Shown in pieces: positions 52,945-61,402 of a stretch of 64,000 nucleotides of DNA (positions are counted from its first letter, which is position 1; every line of letters starts with the position of its first letter). The position numbers were made by a program, and so were the translations under genes. Source of the DNA: Micromonospora sediminicola (GTDB taxonomy: Bacteria > Actinomycetota > Actinomycetes > Mycobacteriales > Micromonosporaceae); contig NZ_FLRH01000003.1 in the NCBI RefSeq assembly GCF_900089585.1, positions 3,920,501 to 3,984,500 of the forward strand, in the 5' to 3' direction. Below the pieces are notes generated by a model. The model saw only the letters and a list, made by a program, of their open reading frames with translations, was not told the DNA's origin and searched no databases.

Positions 52945-53600
52945 TTGTCTGCGTTCCGCACCTCCGCCGACGGCCTGCTGCGCCTCGCGACCGACGGTGG
53001 CCTGGCCGACCGCATCGCGGACCACATCGGGCACAACGTGAGTGCGGCCGAACGCCGGTCATGGGAGCGCAGTCTCACGGTGCTCGGGCAGGATCTGGCC
53101 GACGCCGGCCTGGGTCAGGTGGAGGTACTGGCCGAGTACCAGCTACCGCTGACGAGCAAGCGGGTCGACGTGGTGCTCGCGGGCCCTGGAACGTCAAGAG
53201 CGACCGTAGCGTCGGTGACGCGCCGGGTAGCGCATTCTGGGCCACCGACCCGAACGGCTTCGGTCAGGTGGGGTGCGTCTACACGGCCCAGGGCTTCGAG
53301 TACGAATGGTCGGGCGTGATCGTCGGGCCGGACCTGATTGCCCGCGACGGCCGGCTGGTGACCAGGCGGACCGAGTCGAAGGACCCGGCTTTCCGCAGTC
53401 GGAAGCAGCTCAGCGACTTCGAGGCGGACCGACTGATCCGGAACACCTACAAGGTGTTGATGACCCGAGGCATGCGCGGCACCGTCCTCTACTCCACAGA
53501 CCCCGAGACGCGCGCCTATCTGGCTTCCCTGGTCCAGGTGAAGCGGCTGGTAGAGACGACGTACGAACCCGTCGTCGACGAAGCCACGATGCACGGCTGA
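52945..53600 (+). pseudogene. DUF2075 helicase, internally deleted remnant
   Basis: Only the ends of a larger gene remain. The N-terminal fragment, TTG 52945 to about 53185, gives MSAFRTSADGLLRLATDGGL to VEVLAEYQLPLTSKRVDVVLAG. In a second frame, from about 53185 to 53600, comes WNVKSDRSVGDAPGSAFWATD, GQVGCVYTAQGFEYEWSGV, NTYKVLMTRGMRGTVLYSTDPETRAYLASL, the C-terminal motor part of DUF2075 (Schlafen-3-like helicase) proteins. The P-loop, DEAD box and some 350-400 codons between are absent. The fusion point at about 53180-53188 also shifts frame, so no functional product is expected. It lies downstream of the mazG-like gene on the same strand. Confidence 0.75.
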
Positions 53601-53736
53601 GGCGCCCCTGGCCCGGTGGTTCGTCCCTGAACGGCTGGACCAGAGGTGGCAGGCGGAGTGGGATGCCGCAGCCGACACCGCAGCAATGAGGCGGTATTCG
53701 GAACCCGAGCGGGGGCGTTCTTCGGCGGTGTCCTGA
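53599..53736 (+). pseudogene. Possible short coding remnant, family uncertain
   Basis: An open frame of 45 codons begins as the DUF2075 remnant ends and reads LARWFVPERLDQRWQAEWDAAADTAAMRRYSEPE, terminating at 53734-53736. It has no start codon and a codon bias like a gene. The EWDAAADTA pattern vaguely recalls antitoxin-like DUF6247 proteins. It may be a scrap of another deleted gene or noise. Confidence 0.25.
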
Positions 53737-53781
53737 CCGCCGACACCCCGACGACGGCCACCCGGCACGAGCTGTACCGCC

Positions 53782-54456
53782 TCACATGTCGTGACCGGGG
53801 CGGATGGAGTGCCATGCCGCCCGTACGTGGCTGCGCATGACCGATTCCGCCCAGTCGGGGTCGGCGGCGGTGAGCGCCGCCACCAGTTCGTGGTGGTGAG
53901 CCAGGCTGCGGCGCAGGGCCTCGGGGCTGTAGTGGGAGAACGTCCGCCAGACGAGCGGCATCTGGATCACCGAGGAGACCACGCCGGCCAGGCGGCTGTT
54001 GTCGGACGCCTCGAGGATCGTCCGGTGGAACTGGTTGTTCAGCTCGGTGAGTTCGTCCACGTCGGTCGGTCGTCCGCCCGGCGCGACCTCGTCCATCCGG
54101 TGGGCCAGCGCGTCGAGCGCGGCCAGGTCGACGGTGCCGGTGACGGCCGCCAGTCGGCAGCCCCAGGGCTCGAGCACGGACCGCAGGCCGAAGATCTCGT
54201 CGAGGTCGTGGATGCTCCAGGCCTGGACCTGCACGCCGCGGTTGCGTTCGTGCCGGACCAGCCCTTCGGCGGTGAGCCGCCGGAGCGCCTCGCGGACCGG
54301 CGTCCGGCTCACCCCGACCGACTCGGCCAGCTCGCCTTCACGAAGCCACTCGCCGGCTGACCGCTGCCCGGACAGGATCTGGTCCCGGATCAGCCGGTAG
54401 GCGTGGTCGGCGGCGTGGCCGTTGTCGGCCTCCCGCAGCCCGGTGCGGTCACTCAT
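53782..54456 (-). CDS. GntR-family regulator with FCD domain
   Basis: A 224-residue regulator of the FadR/FCD subfamily. The winged helix (about residues 15-78) has ELAESVGVSRTPVREALRRLTAEGLV. The FCD ligand domain follows (FGLRSVLEPWGCRLAAV, ELNNQFHRTILEASDN and the metal-ligand His in HHHELVAAL and MRSHVRAAWHSI). FCD domains bind carboxylic acids with a metal ion, fitting control of a CoA/hydantoin catabolic operon. GGAG precedes ATG 54454-54456. Its own -35 lies in one of two TTGYATGCAA operators in the shared intergenic region, so it should autoregulate and repress the divergent operon. Confidence 0.9.
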   Translation of the reverse strand: MSDRTGLREADNGHAADHAYRLIRDQILSGQRSAGEWLREGELAESVGVSRTPVREALRRLTAEGLVRHERNRGVQVQAWSIHDLDEIFGLRSVLEPWGCRLAAVTGTVDLAALDALAHRMDEVAPGGRPTDVDELTELNNQFHRTILEASDNSRLAGVVSSVIQMPLVWRTFSHYSPEALRRSLAHHHELVAALTAADPDWAESVMRSHVRAAWHSIRPGHDM

Positions 54457-54466
54457 GATGCTCCGC

Positions 54467-54495
54467 ACGGTAACAACGCGCCAGGTTGTATGCAA
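54467..54495 (-). promoter_or_regulatory. Promoter of the GntR gene overlapping operator 1
   Basis: On the minus strand TTGCAT (54495-54490), a 17-base spacer and TACCGT (54472-54467). The -35 is inside operator 1, giving a simple means of autorepression. Confidence 0.55.
54486..54495. promoter_or_regulatory. GntR/FCD operator 1
   Basis: TTGTATGCAA, differing by one base from the perfect palindrome TTGCATGCAA at 54583. Centres are 97 bases apart. Compact palindromes of this kind are normal targets of FadR-type GntR proteins. Confidence 0.65.
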
Positions 54496-54510
54496 TGAGC
54501 CCACGGACCA

Positions 54511-54540
54511 TTGACACCGCAAGCGTCACGAGCCTATTTT
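54511..54540 (+). promoter_or_regulatory. Promoter of the CoA-transferase/hyu operon
   Basis: A perfect TTGACA (54511-54516), an 18-base spacer and TATTTT (54535-54540). The transcript would start near 54547, upstream of operator 2 in the leader. Confidence 0.65.
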
Positions 54541-54582
54541 TCCCGCACAGCCCGATGTAACGCCGGTCACAGGGCAGGCTGA

Positions 54583-54592
54583 TTGCATGCAA
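54583..54592. promoter_or_regulatory. GntR/FCD operator 2
   Basis: Perfect palindrome TTGCATGCAA, about 40 bases downstream of the predicted transcript start and 22 bases before ATG 54614. A protein bound here would block elongation; together with operator 1 it could loop the promoter. Confidence 0.65.
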
Positions 54593-54613
54593 AAGACGCT
54601 GATTGAGGGGTCC

Positions 54614-55813
54614 ATGAGCACTCCACTGCCGCTTGACGACATCCGGGTGATCGAGCTCGGCCAGCTGCTGGCGGGGCCGTTCTGCGGCCAGCTCCTGGGC
54701 GACTTCGGCGCCGAGGTGATCAAGGTGGAGGACCCGGGCCGGGGCGACCCCATGCGGCAGTGGGGGCGCGAGAAGCCGTACGGGAAGTCGCTCTGGTGGC
54801 CGGTGGTGGCGCGGAACAAGAAGTCCGTGACCGCGGACCTGCGGACCGACGAGGGACAGGACCTGGTACGCCGGCTCGTCGCCCGGGCGGACGTACTGAT
54901 CGAGAACTTCCGGCCGGGCACGCTGGAGCGGTGGGGCCTGGCCCCGGAGCGCCTGTGGGAGATCAACCCCGGCCTGGTCATCACCCGGGTGACCGGCTTC
55001 GGTCAGACCGGCCCCTACTCCTCCCGCGCCGGATACGGCTCGATCGGTGAGGCGATGGGCGGGATCCGGTACGTGACGGGCGACCCGGATCGCCCCCCGG
55101 CCCGAGCCGGCGTCTCCCTGGGCGACTCCCTCGCGGCGACGTTCGCCTGCCTGGGCACCCTGGTGGCGTTGCACCAGCGCGGCCGCACCGGTCGGGGCCA
55201 GGTGGTGGACTCGGCCATCTACGAGGCCGTGCTGGCGATGATGGAGTCACTCATCCCCGAGTACCAGATCGCCGGCTACCAGCGGGAGCGGACCGGGACC
55301 ACCCTGCCGAACGTGTCCCCGAGCAACGTCTACCCGACCGCCGACGGCGAGATGGTGCTGATCGCGGCGAACCAGGACACGGTGTTCCGCCGCCTCGCCG
55401 AGGCTATGGGCCGGGCCGAGCTGGCCACCGACGAGAGGTACGCCACGCACGGCGCCCGCGGGCGGTGGATGGAGCAGCTGGACGGCCTGATCGCCGAGTG
55501 GAGCTCCACGCTCACCTCCGACGAGCTGCTCGAACGGCTGCACGGGCACGGCGTGCCGGCGGGCCGCATCTTCCGGGCCCGGGACATGTTCGCGGACCCG
55601 CACTTCGCCGCCCGGGAGGCGATCGTCCGGCTGACCCATCCGGACCTGGGCGAGTTCGCCATGCACAACGTCGTACCCAAGCTCTCCGACAGCCCGGGCC
55701 GGGTCCGGCACGTCGGTCCCGAACTCGGCGAGCACACCGAAGACATCTACCGCGACCTGCTGGGACTCGACGACGGCGCGATCGCGTCGCTGCGTTCCGC
55801 CGGCGTCATCTGA
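54614..55813 (+). CDS. Type III CoA-transferase (CaiB/BaiF family)
   Basis: A 399-residue enzyme moving CoA between carboxylic acids through an enzyme-bound aspartyl anhydride. The opening LDDIRVIELGQLLAGPFCGQLLGDFGAEVIKVE is canonical. Catalytic Asp171 (SLGDSLAATFACLG) aligns with Asp169 of formyl-CoA transferase. The GRGQVVDSAIYEAVLAMMESL block follows. ATG 54614 is preferred because GAGG precedes it and the domain starts a few residues in; ATG 54587 lies inside the operator. It is the first gene of five. The acid handled cannot be read from the sequence, but the pathway probably activates a dicarboxylate. Confidence 0.9.
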   Translation: MSTPLPLDDIRVIELGQLLAGPFCGQLLGDFGAEVIKVEDPGRGDPMRQWGREKPYGKSLWWPVVARNKKSVTADLRTDEGQDLVRRLVARADVLIENFRPGTLERWGLAPERLWEINPGLVITRVTGFGQTGPYSSRAGYGSIGEAMGGIRYVTGDPDRPPARAGVSLGDSLAATFACLGTLVALHQRGRTGRGQVVDSAIYEAVLAMMESLIPEYQIAGYQRERTGTTLPNVSPSNVYPTADGEMVLIAANQDTVFRRLAEAMGRAELATDERYATHGARGRWMEQLDGLIAEWSSTLTSDELLERLHGHGVPAGRIFRARDMFADPHFAAREAIVRLTHPDLGEFAMHNVVPKLSDSPGRVRHVGPELGEHTEDIYRDLLGLDDGAIASLRSAGVI

Positions 55814-55822
55814 GGAGGAACC

Positions 55823-57898
55823 ATGACCTACCGGCTCGGTGTGGACGTGGGGGGAACGTTCACCGACATCCTGCTGATCGACGAGGCGACGGGAGACACC
55901 TACCGGGCCAAGACCTCCTCCACCCCCGAGGACCAGTCCGTCGGGGTGCTGCGGGGCATCGAGCGGGCCTGCGCGGCGGCCGGCGTGCCCATGTCGGAGA
56001 TCGCCGAGGTGTTCCACGGCACCACGGTCGCCACGAACGCGATCCTCGAGGGCAAGGGCGCGCGGGTCGGGCTGGTCACCACCGAGGGCTTCCGGCAGGT
56101 GCTCCAGATCGCCCGGTCGTTCGTGCCGGGGGGCCTCGCCGGCTGGATCATCTGGCCGAAGCCGGAGCCGTTGGCGGCCCTGGAGGACACCGTGGAGGTG
56201 CGCGGCCGGATCGGCGCCGACGGCACGGTGGTGACCGACCTGGACGAGGCGGACGTCCGCGCGAAGCTGCGCCGGCTGCGTACGCAGGGCATCGAGGCGT
56301 TGAGCGTCAGCCTCATCAACTCCTACGCCAACCCGGAGCACGAGCGCCGGGTGGCCGAGCTGGCCGGCGAGGAGCTTCCGGGCGTACCGGTGTCGTTGTC
56401 GTCGTCGGTGCTGCCGGAGCTGCGCGAGTACGAGCGGACCATCACCACCGTCGCGAACGCCGCCGTGCAGCCGCAGGTGGCGCGCTACGTGGCGAACCTC
56501 GAGGCGCAGCTGCGCGAGTCGGGGGTGGCCGGACGGCTGTGCATCCTGCGCAGCGACGGCGGTCTGGTCTCCGCGGCCGTCGCCGCGGACAACCCGGTGA
56601 ACCTGCTGCTGTCCGGCCCCGCCGGCGGGGTGACCGGCGCGACCTGGGTGGCGGAGCAGGCCGGCTACCGGGACTTCCTGACCTTCGACATGGGCGGCAC
56701 CTCCACCGACGTCGCCCTGGTCCAGGGGTTGTCGCCGCGGGTGGGTCGGGAGACCACCGTCGGCGACCTGAAGGTCCGGGCCACCTCCGTCGACGTTCGT
56801 ACGGTGGGCGCCGGAGGCGGCTCCATCGCCCACGTGCCACCGCTGACCCAGGCGCTTCGGGTGGGCCCGCAGTCGGCCGGCGCCGCCCCCGGTCCGGCCG
56901 CGTACGCGGCGGGCGGCGACCAGCCGACGGTGACCGACGCGAACGTCGTGCTCGGCTACCTGCCCACCGACCTGGCCGGGGGCGAGATCACGCTGGACCG
57001 CGCGGCGGCGCGGGCGGCCGTGAAGTCGATCGCCGACGCCACCGGGCTGGAGTCGGTGGAGGCCGCCGCCGCGGGCATCGTCGACATCGTCAACGAGAAC
57101 ATGTTCGGCGCGCTGCGGCTGGTGTCGGTGCAGCAGGGCTTCGACCCGCGCGACTACGCGCTGGTGGCCTTCGGTGGAGCCGGTCCGCTGCACGCCAACG
57201 CCCTGGGCCGGCTGACCGGAGCCTGGCCGGTGATCATCCCGCCGTCGCCCGGGGTGCTGTGCGCCTACGGCGACGCGACGACCAACCTGCGCGACGAGTC
57301 GGTACGCACGCTGGTGCGCCGCTTCGGCGAACTCACCGATGCCAGCCTGCGCGCCGTCCTCGACGAACTCGCCGGCAAGGCGTGCGCCACCCTCGCCGAG
57401 CAGGGCGTCCCCACCGGGGAGCAGCGGGTCGTCTACTCCGCCGACCTGCGCTACCACGGGCAGGGCTTCGAGATCCCCGTGGCCGTCGACATCGACGCCT
57501 TCGACGGCGCCGGCGGTGGGCTCGCCGCCCTGCGGTCGGCGTTCGACGCCGATCACCAGCGGCTGTTCTCCTTCGTCCTCGACGCCGAGCACGAACTGGT
57601 GACCGTCCGGGCCACCGCGCACGGTCCGCGGCCGCAGGTCGCCGCGCCCGAACTCGAAGCCGGAGACGGTGACCCGAGCGCCGCGCTGCGGGCCCACCAC
57701 CGGATCTGGGTCGACGGCGCCGAGGTCGAGGCCGGCGGCTACGACCGGGCCCTGCTGCGCGCGGGCGATGCCGTACCGGGCCCGGCGATCATCACCGAGA
57801 TGGACTCCACGACCCTCGTGCTGCCCGGTCACACGGCCACCGTGCACCCCAGTGGCAGCCTCCTCATCCGTCCCGTCGACACCCCCACGGAGAGCTGA
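55823..57898 (+). CDS. hyuA: Hydantoinase/oxoprolinase subunit A
   Basis: A 691-residue ATP-dependent amide hydrolase or carboxylase subunit, ASKHA fold. The phosphate-binding DVGGTFTD is at residues 6-13 (YRLGVDVGGTFTDILL), and the second ATP motif DMGGTSTDVALV lies near 290. The GPAGGVTGA segment and C-terminal hydantoinase domain are intact. HyuA homologues include 5-oxoprolinase, N-methylhydantoinase and acetone carboxylase subunits, all using ATP. AGGAGG precedes the ATG at 55823. It forms a complex with the next gene's product. Confidence 0.92.
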   Translation: MTYRLGVDVGGTFTDILLIDEATGDTYRAKTSSTPEDQSVGVLRGIERACAAAGVPMSEIAEVFHGTTVATNAILEGKGARVGLVTTEGFRQVLQIARSFVPGGLAGWIIWPKPEPLAALEDTVEVRGRIGADGTVVTDLDEADVRAKLRRLRTQGIEALSVSLINSYANPEHERRVAELAGEELPGVPVSLSSSVLPELREYERTITTVANAAVQPQVARYVANLEAQLRESGVAGRLCILRSDGGLVSAAVAADNPVNLLLSGPAGGVTGATWVAEQAGYRDFLTFDMGGTSTDVALVQGLSPRVGRETTVGDLKVRATSVDVRTVGAGGGSIAHVPPLTQALRVGPQSAGAAPGPAAYAAGGDQPTVTDANVVLGYLPTDLAGGEITLDRAAARAAVKSIADATGLESVEAAAAGIVDIVNENMFGALRLVSVQQGFDPRDYALVAFGGAGPLHANALGRLTGAWPVIIPPSPGVLCAYGDATTNLRDESVRTLVRRFGELTDASLRAVLDELAGKACATLAEQGVPTGEQRVVYSADLRYHGQGFEIPVAVDIDAFDGAGGGLAALRSAFDADHQRLFSFVLDAEHELVTVRATAHGPRPQVAAPELEAGDGDPSAALRAHHRIWVDGAEVEAGGYDRALLRAGDAVPGPAIITEMDSTTLVLPGHTATVHPSGSLLIRPVDTPTES

Positions 57899-57900
57899 CC

Positions 57901-59772
57901 ATGGCACGCCTCATCGAGACCGCTACCGGACCACTTCGCTCCGTGGACGTCGACCTGGTCACCCTCGACCTGATCGAGAACGGACTGCGCAACGCCCGCT
58001 ACGAGATGGACGAGGTGCTCTTCCGGACCGCGCTGTCGCCGGGAATCCGGGAGCAGCACGACGAGTTCCCGCTGATCGCCAACCGGGACGGAAAGATGAT
58101 GGTGGGACAGTTCGGGCTGTCCATCCCCGACTTCCTGGAGAACTTCGACGGTGACATCGAGGAGGGTGACGTCCTGCTGACGTCGGACCCGTACTCCTGC
58201 GGGGCCGCGATCAGCCACGCCAACGACTGGCTCGTGGTGCTGCCCATCTTCTTCGAGGGACGGATCGTGGGCTGGGCGGCGATGTTCGGGCACATGTCCG
58301 ACGTCGGCGGCAAGACCCCGGCGTCGATGCCGACCGACGCCCGCACCATCTTCGAGGAGGGCGTGGTCATCCCGCCCTTCAAGCTGTACCGCAGGGGTGT
58401 GCTCGCCGAGGACGCCCTGCGGATCATCCTCAACCAGGTGCGCAAGCCCGACTGGAACCGCGCGGACCTCAACGGGATCGTCGCGGCCTGCCGGACCGCC
58501 TCCCGTCGGGTCCAGGAGATGTGCGCCCGGTTCGGGGTCGACACCTACGACTCCGCGCTCGACCAGCTCCTCGACCGCAACTACCGGGCCATGAAGGTGC
58601 TGCTCGAGACGGTGTTCGCCGAGGGCGAGACGCTCTCGTTCACCGACTACATCTGCGACGACGGGCTCGGCTACGGGCCCTACGAACTCAAGCTCAGCCT
58701 GACCCGCACCGGCGAGAAGGTGCTGCTGGACTTCACCGGCAGCAGCCCGCAGGCGCAGGGACCGATCAACTACTACATCAACGAGAACCTCGTCCGGATG
58801 TTCTTCGGCATCTACATGATCACCGTCGCCGACCCGCAGATCCTCTGGAACGACGGCTTCTACCCGCTGGTCGACGTCACGATCCCCGACGACTCGTTCT
58901 GGAAGCCCGCGTACCCCGCCGCCCTCAACGCGCGCAACCACGGCATCGGGCGCGTCTTCGACCTGTTCGGCGGCCTGCTCGGCCAGACCAACCCAGGGCT
59001 GCTCAACGCCGCCGGATTCTCGTCGTCACCGCACTTCATGTACTCGGGCACCTACGGGCCCGGAGAGCGCAAGGGCGAATGGTTCCAGCTCTACTCCATC
59101 GGGTTCGGCGGCATCCCGGGCCGGCCCGTGGGCGACGGCCCGGACGGCCACTCGCTGTGGCCGTCGTTCGTCAACATCCCGTGCGAGTACCTGGAGTCCT
59201 ACTACCCGCTGCGCGTCGAACGCTGGGAGACCGTCGCGGACACCGGCGGCGCCGGACTGCACCGCGGCGGCAACGGCGTCGACGTGGCCTACCGGTTCCT
59301 GGAGGCCGGCACGATCGCGATCCACGACGACCGCTGGCTGACGTACCCGTGGGGCGTCAACGGCGGCGAGCCGGGCGCCCGTGGCCGCAAGTGGCTCGAA
59401 CGCGCCGACGGCCGCACCGAGATCCTGGGCAGCAAGGTGCACGACGTGCCCGTGGCCCCGGGCGACGTGCTGCACTTCGTCACCTGGGGCGGCGGCGGCT
59501 GGGGCGACCCGCTCGCCCGCGACCCGGAACTGGTCGGCCTCGAGGTCCGCCGGGGCCTGGTCACCCCCGCGGGCGCCCGTCGCTACGGCGTGGTCTGCGA
59601 CGAGGCCGGCGCCGTCGACGTCGCGGCCACCGAGGAGGTACGGGCCGAGCTGCGCCGCGGACGCCCCGACCCCCTGCCCACGTTCGACATGGGGCCGCCG
59701 ATCGGGACGGTCCTGGACCGGTGCCTGGAGGAGACGGGCCTTCCCGCTCCCCGGCCGCCCGTCGCCCGATGA
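57901..59772 (+). CDS. hyuB: Hydantoinase/oxoprolinase subunit B
   Basis: A 623-residue HyuB-family protein, the large catalytic partner of HyuA. Family blocks include VTLDLIENGLRNARYEMDEVL at the start, GDVLLTSDPYSCGAAISHANDW, HMSDVGGKTPASMPTDART with its metal-binding His and Asp, and ADTGGAGLHRGGNGVDVAYRF near residue 450. Length is a little over the 500-580 common for this subunit, with an extra C-terminal tail of about 60 residues. ATG 57901 lies two bases beyond the HyuA stop. The HyuAB complex would open a lactam, hydantoin or carboxylate ring with ATP. Confidence 0.92.
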   Translation: MARLIETATGPLRSVDVDLVTLDLIENGLRNARYEMDEVLFRTALSPGIREQHDEFPLIANRDGKMMVGQFGLSIPDFLENFDGDIEEGDVLLTSDPYSCGAAISHANDWLVVLPIFFEGRIVGWAAMFGHMSDVGGKTPASMPTDARTIFEEGVVIPPFKLYRRGVLAEDALRIILNQVRKPDWNRADLNGIVAACRTASRRVQEMCARFGVDTYDSALDQLLDRNYRAMKVLLETVFAEGETLSFTDYICDDGLGYGPYELKLSLTRTGEKVLLDFTGSSPQAQGPINYYINENLVRMFFGIYMITVADPQILWNDGFYPLVDVTIPDDSFWKPAYPAALNARNHGIGRVFDLFGGLLGQTNPGLLNAAGFSSSPHFMYSGTYGPGERKGEWFQLYSIGFGGIPGRPVGDGPDGHSLWPSFVNIPCEYLESYYPLRVERWETVADTGGAGLHRGGNGVDVAYRFLEAGTIAIHDDRWLTYPWGVNGGEPGARGRKWLERADGRTEILGSKVHDVPVAPGDVLHFVTWGGGGWGDPLARDPELVGLEVRRGLVTPAGARRYGVVCDEAGAVDVAATEEVRAELRRGRPDPLPTFDMGPPIGTVLDRCLEETGLPAPRPPVAR

Positions 59773-60395
59773 GCCCCGCGCCGGCCGCCGGCGAGGACGG
59801 ATTCGGGGGTGCGCTCCCGCCCGGCGCCCGTCCCGCCGTGCTCGTCATCGACCTGATGCGGGCCTACTTCGACCCGGCCAGCCCGCTGTGCCTGCCGTCC
59901 ACCGACTGCCTGCGGTCGGCCGGCCGGGTCGTCGCCGCGGCCCGCGGCCACCGGATCCCCGTGCTGCACACCCGCGTCGCCTACGGGCCCGGCGGTGTCG
60001 ACGGAGGTCTGTTCGTCCGGAAGGTCCCCGCCCTCCGGCAGCTCTTCGACGGCGGTGGCGCGATGGGGCAACCGATGCCGCAGGTCTGCCCCGCCGACGA
60101 CGAACTGGTCCTGGTCAAGCAGTACGCCAGCGCCTTCTTCGGCACGTCCCTGGCGTCCACCCTGCGCGCGGCGCACGTCGACACCGTCGTGCTGGTCGGC
60201 GTCAGCACGAGCGGCTGCGTACGCGCCACCGCGGTGGACGCGATACAGCACGGCTTCGTCCCGCTGGTGGTCCGGGAGGCGGTCGCGGACCGCGCCGCCG
60301 GCCCGCACGAGGCGAGCCTGACCGACCTGCAGGCCAAGTACGCCGAGGTGATCAGCGAGGCCGACGCCGTCGCCTACCTGTCGGAGGACCGATGA
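59769..60395 (+). CDS. Isochorismatase-family cysteine hydrolase
   Basis: A 208-residue hydrolase with the complete triad D28 (AVLVIDLMRAYF), K117 (LVLVKQYASAFF) and C150 (GVSTSGCVRATAVDAI). The closest enzymes in mind are N-carbamoylsarcosine amidases and other ureidoacid hydrolases, which release ammonia and CO2 from the product of HyuAB-type hydantoinases. An N-terminal extension of about 20 residues is present. ATG 59769 overlaps the HyuB stop as ATGA and its own stop overlaps the next gene the same way. Confidence 0.88.
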   Translation: MSPAPAAGEDGFGGALPPGARPAVLVIDLMRAYFDPASPLCLPSTDCLRSAGRVVAAARGHRIPVLHTRVAYGPGGVDGGLFVRKVPALRQLFDGGGAMGQPMPQVCPADDELVLVKQYASAFFGTSLASTLRAAHVDTVVLVGVSTSGCVRATAVDAIQHGFVPLVVREAVADRAAGPHEASLTDLQAKYAEVISEADAVAYLSEDR

Positions 60396-61291
60396 CAGCC
60401 GGCATCGACATCGTGGAGGTGTCGCCCCGCGACGGCCTGCAGAACGAGGCGACGGTCCTCACCACCGACGACAAGATCGAGCTCGTCGACCGGGCGGTAC
60501 GGGCGGGCGCCCGACGGGTCGAGGTGACCAGCTTCGTCAACCCCGCCCGGGTCCCTCAGATGGCGGACGCGGACGAGCTGATGGCCGCGCTCCCCCGCCA
60601 CGACGCCGTCCGGTACGCGGGCCTGGTCATGAATCGCCGCGGCCTGGACCGGGCCCTGGTCGCGGGCGTCGACGAGATCAACGTCGTCGTCGTGGCCACG
60701 GACACCTTCTGCGGCCGCAACCAGGGCATGACCACGGCGCAGGCGTGCGACACGGCGGCCGAGCTGGTGCGGACGGCCGGCGCGGCGGGGGTGTTCACGA
60801 CGGTGACCGTCGGCGCGGCGTTCGGATGCCCGTTCGAGGGCGAGGTTCCGCTGTCCCGGTTGCGGGAGGTGCTCGCGCGGGTGCGGGACACCGGCCCCGA
60901 CGAGCTGGCTCTCGCCGACACCATCGGGGTGGCCGTACCGTCCGACGTCACCGACCGGTTGGCGCTCGCCCGGGAGGTCACGGAATCGCGGACGCCACTG
61001 CGGTTGCACCTGCACGACACCCGGCACACCGGCGTGGCCAACGCGGTCGCGGCGGTCCGGGCGGGCGTCACCACCCTCGACGCCAGCATCGGCGGAGCAG
61101 GCGGTTGCCCGTTCGCGCCGGCGGCGACCGGAAACGTCGCCACCGAGGATCTCGTCTACCTGTTCGACCGGATGGGGCGGTCCACCGGTCTTGACCTGGG
61201 GACAATCACCTCGACCGCCTCCTGGCTGGAACGCAGACTCGGTAAGCAGCTCCCGGGCGCGCTGCTGCGGGCGGGGCCGTTTCCCGCCTGA
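60392..61291 (+). CDS. Hydroxymethylglutaryl-CoA lyase-like enzyme
   Basis: A 299-residue TIM-barrel aldolase of the HMGL-like (DRE-TIM) family. Metal ligands are supplied by Asp in VSPRDGLQNE and by the two His of LHLHDTRHTG. The catalytic Cys239 lies in GGAGGCPFAPAATGN, equivalent to the essential Cys of HMG-CoA lyase. It could cleave HMG-CoA or a related 3-hydroxyacyl-CoA such as citramalyl-CoA, made after CoA transfer by the first gene. ATG 60392 overlaps the previous stop. Confidence 0.88.
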   Translation: MTAGIDIVEVSPRDGLQNEATVLTTDDKIELVDRAVRAGARRVEVTSFVNPARVPQMADADELMAALPRHDAVRYAGLVMNRRGLDRALVAGVDEINVVVVATDTFCGRNQGMTTAQACDTAAELVRTAGAAGVFTTVTVGAAFGCPFEGEVPLSRLREVLARVRDTGPDELALADTIGVAVPSDVTDRLALAREVTESRTPLRLHLHDTRHTGVANAVAAVRAGVTTLDASIGGAGGCPFAPAATGNVATEDLVYLFDRMGRSTGLDLGTITSTASWLERRLGKQLPGALLRAGPFPA

Positions 61292-61341
61292 GCCCGGCCC
61301 GGCGACGGTTCTTCCCGGTCGGCGACGGCGGAACGCTCGCA

Positions 61342-61365
61342 CGGTGACCGGTGCACCGGTCACCG
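61342..61365. terminator. Palindromic terminator after the hyu operon
   Basis: A perfect 24-base palindrome (61342-61365) in the convergent gap, followed by a second hairpin with arms GCCGCC (61378-61383) and GGCGGC (61389-61394). It probably ends transcription from both sides. Confidence 0.6.
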
Positions 61366-61402
61366 CCCACCGTCCCCGCCGCCGGAACGGCGGCCGGCCG
61401 GA

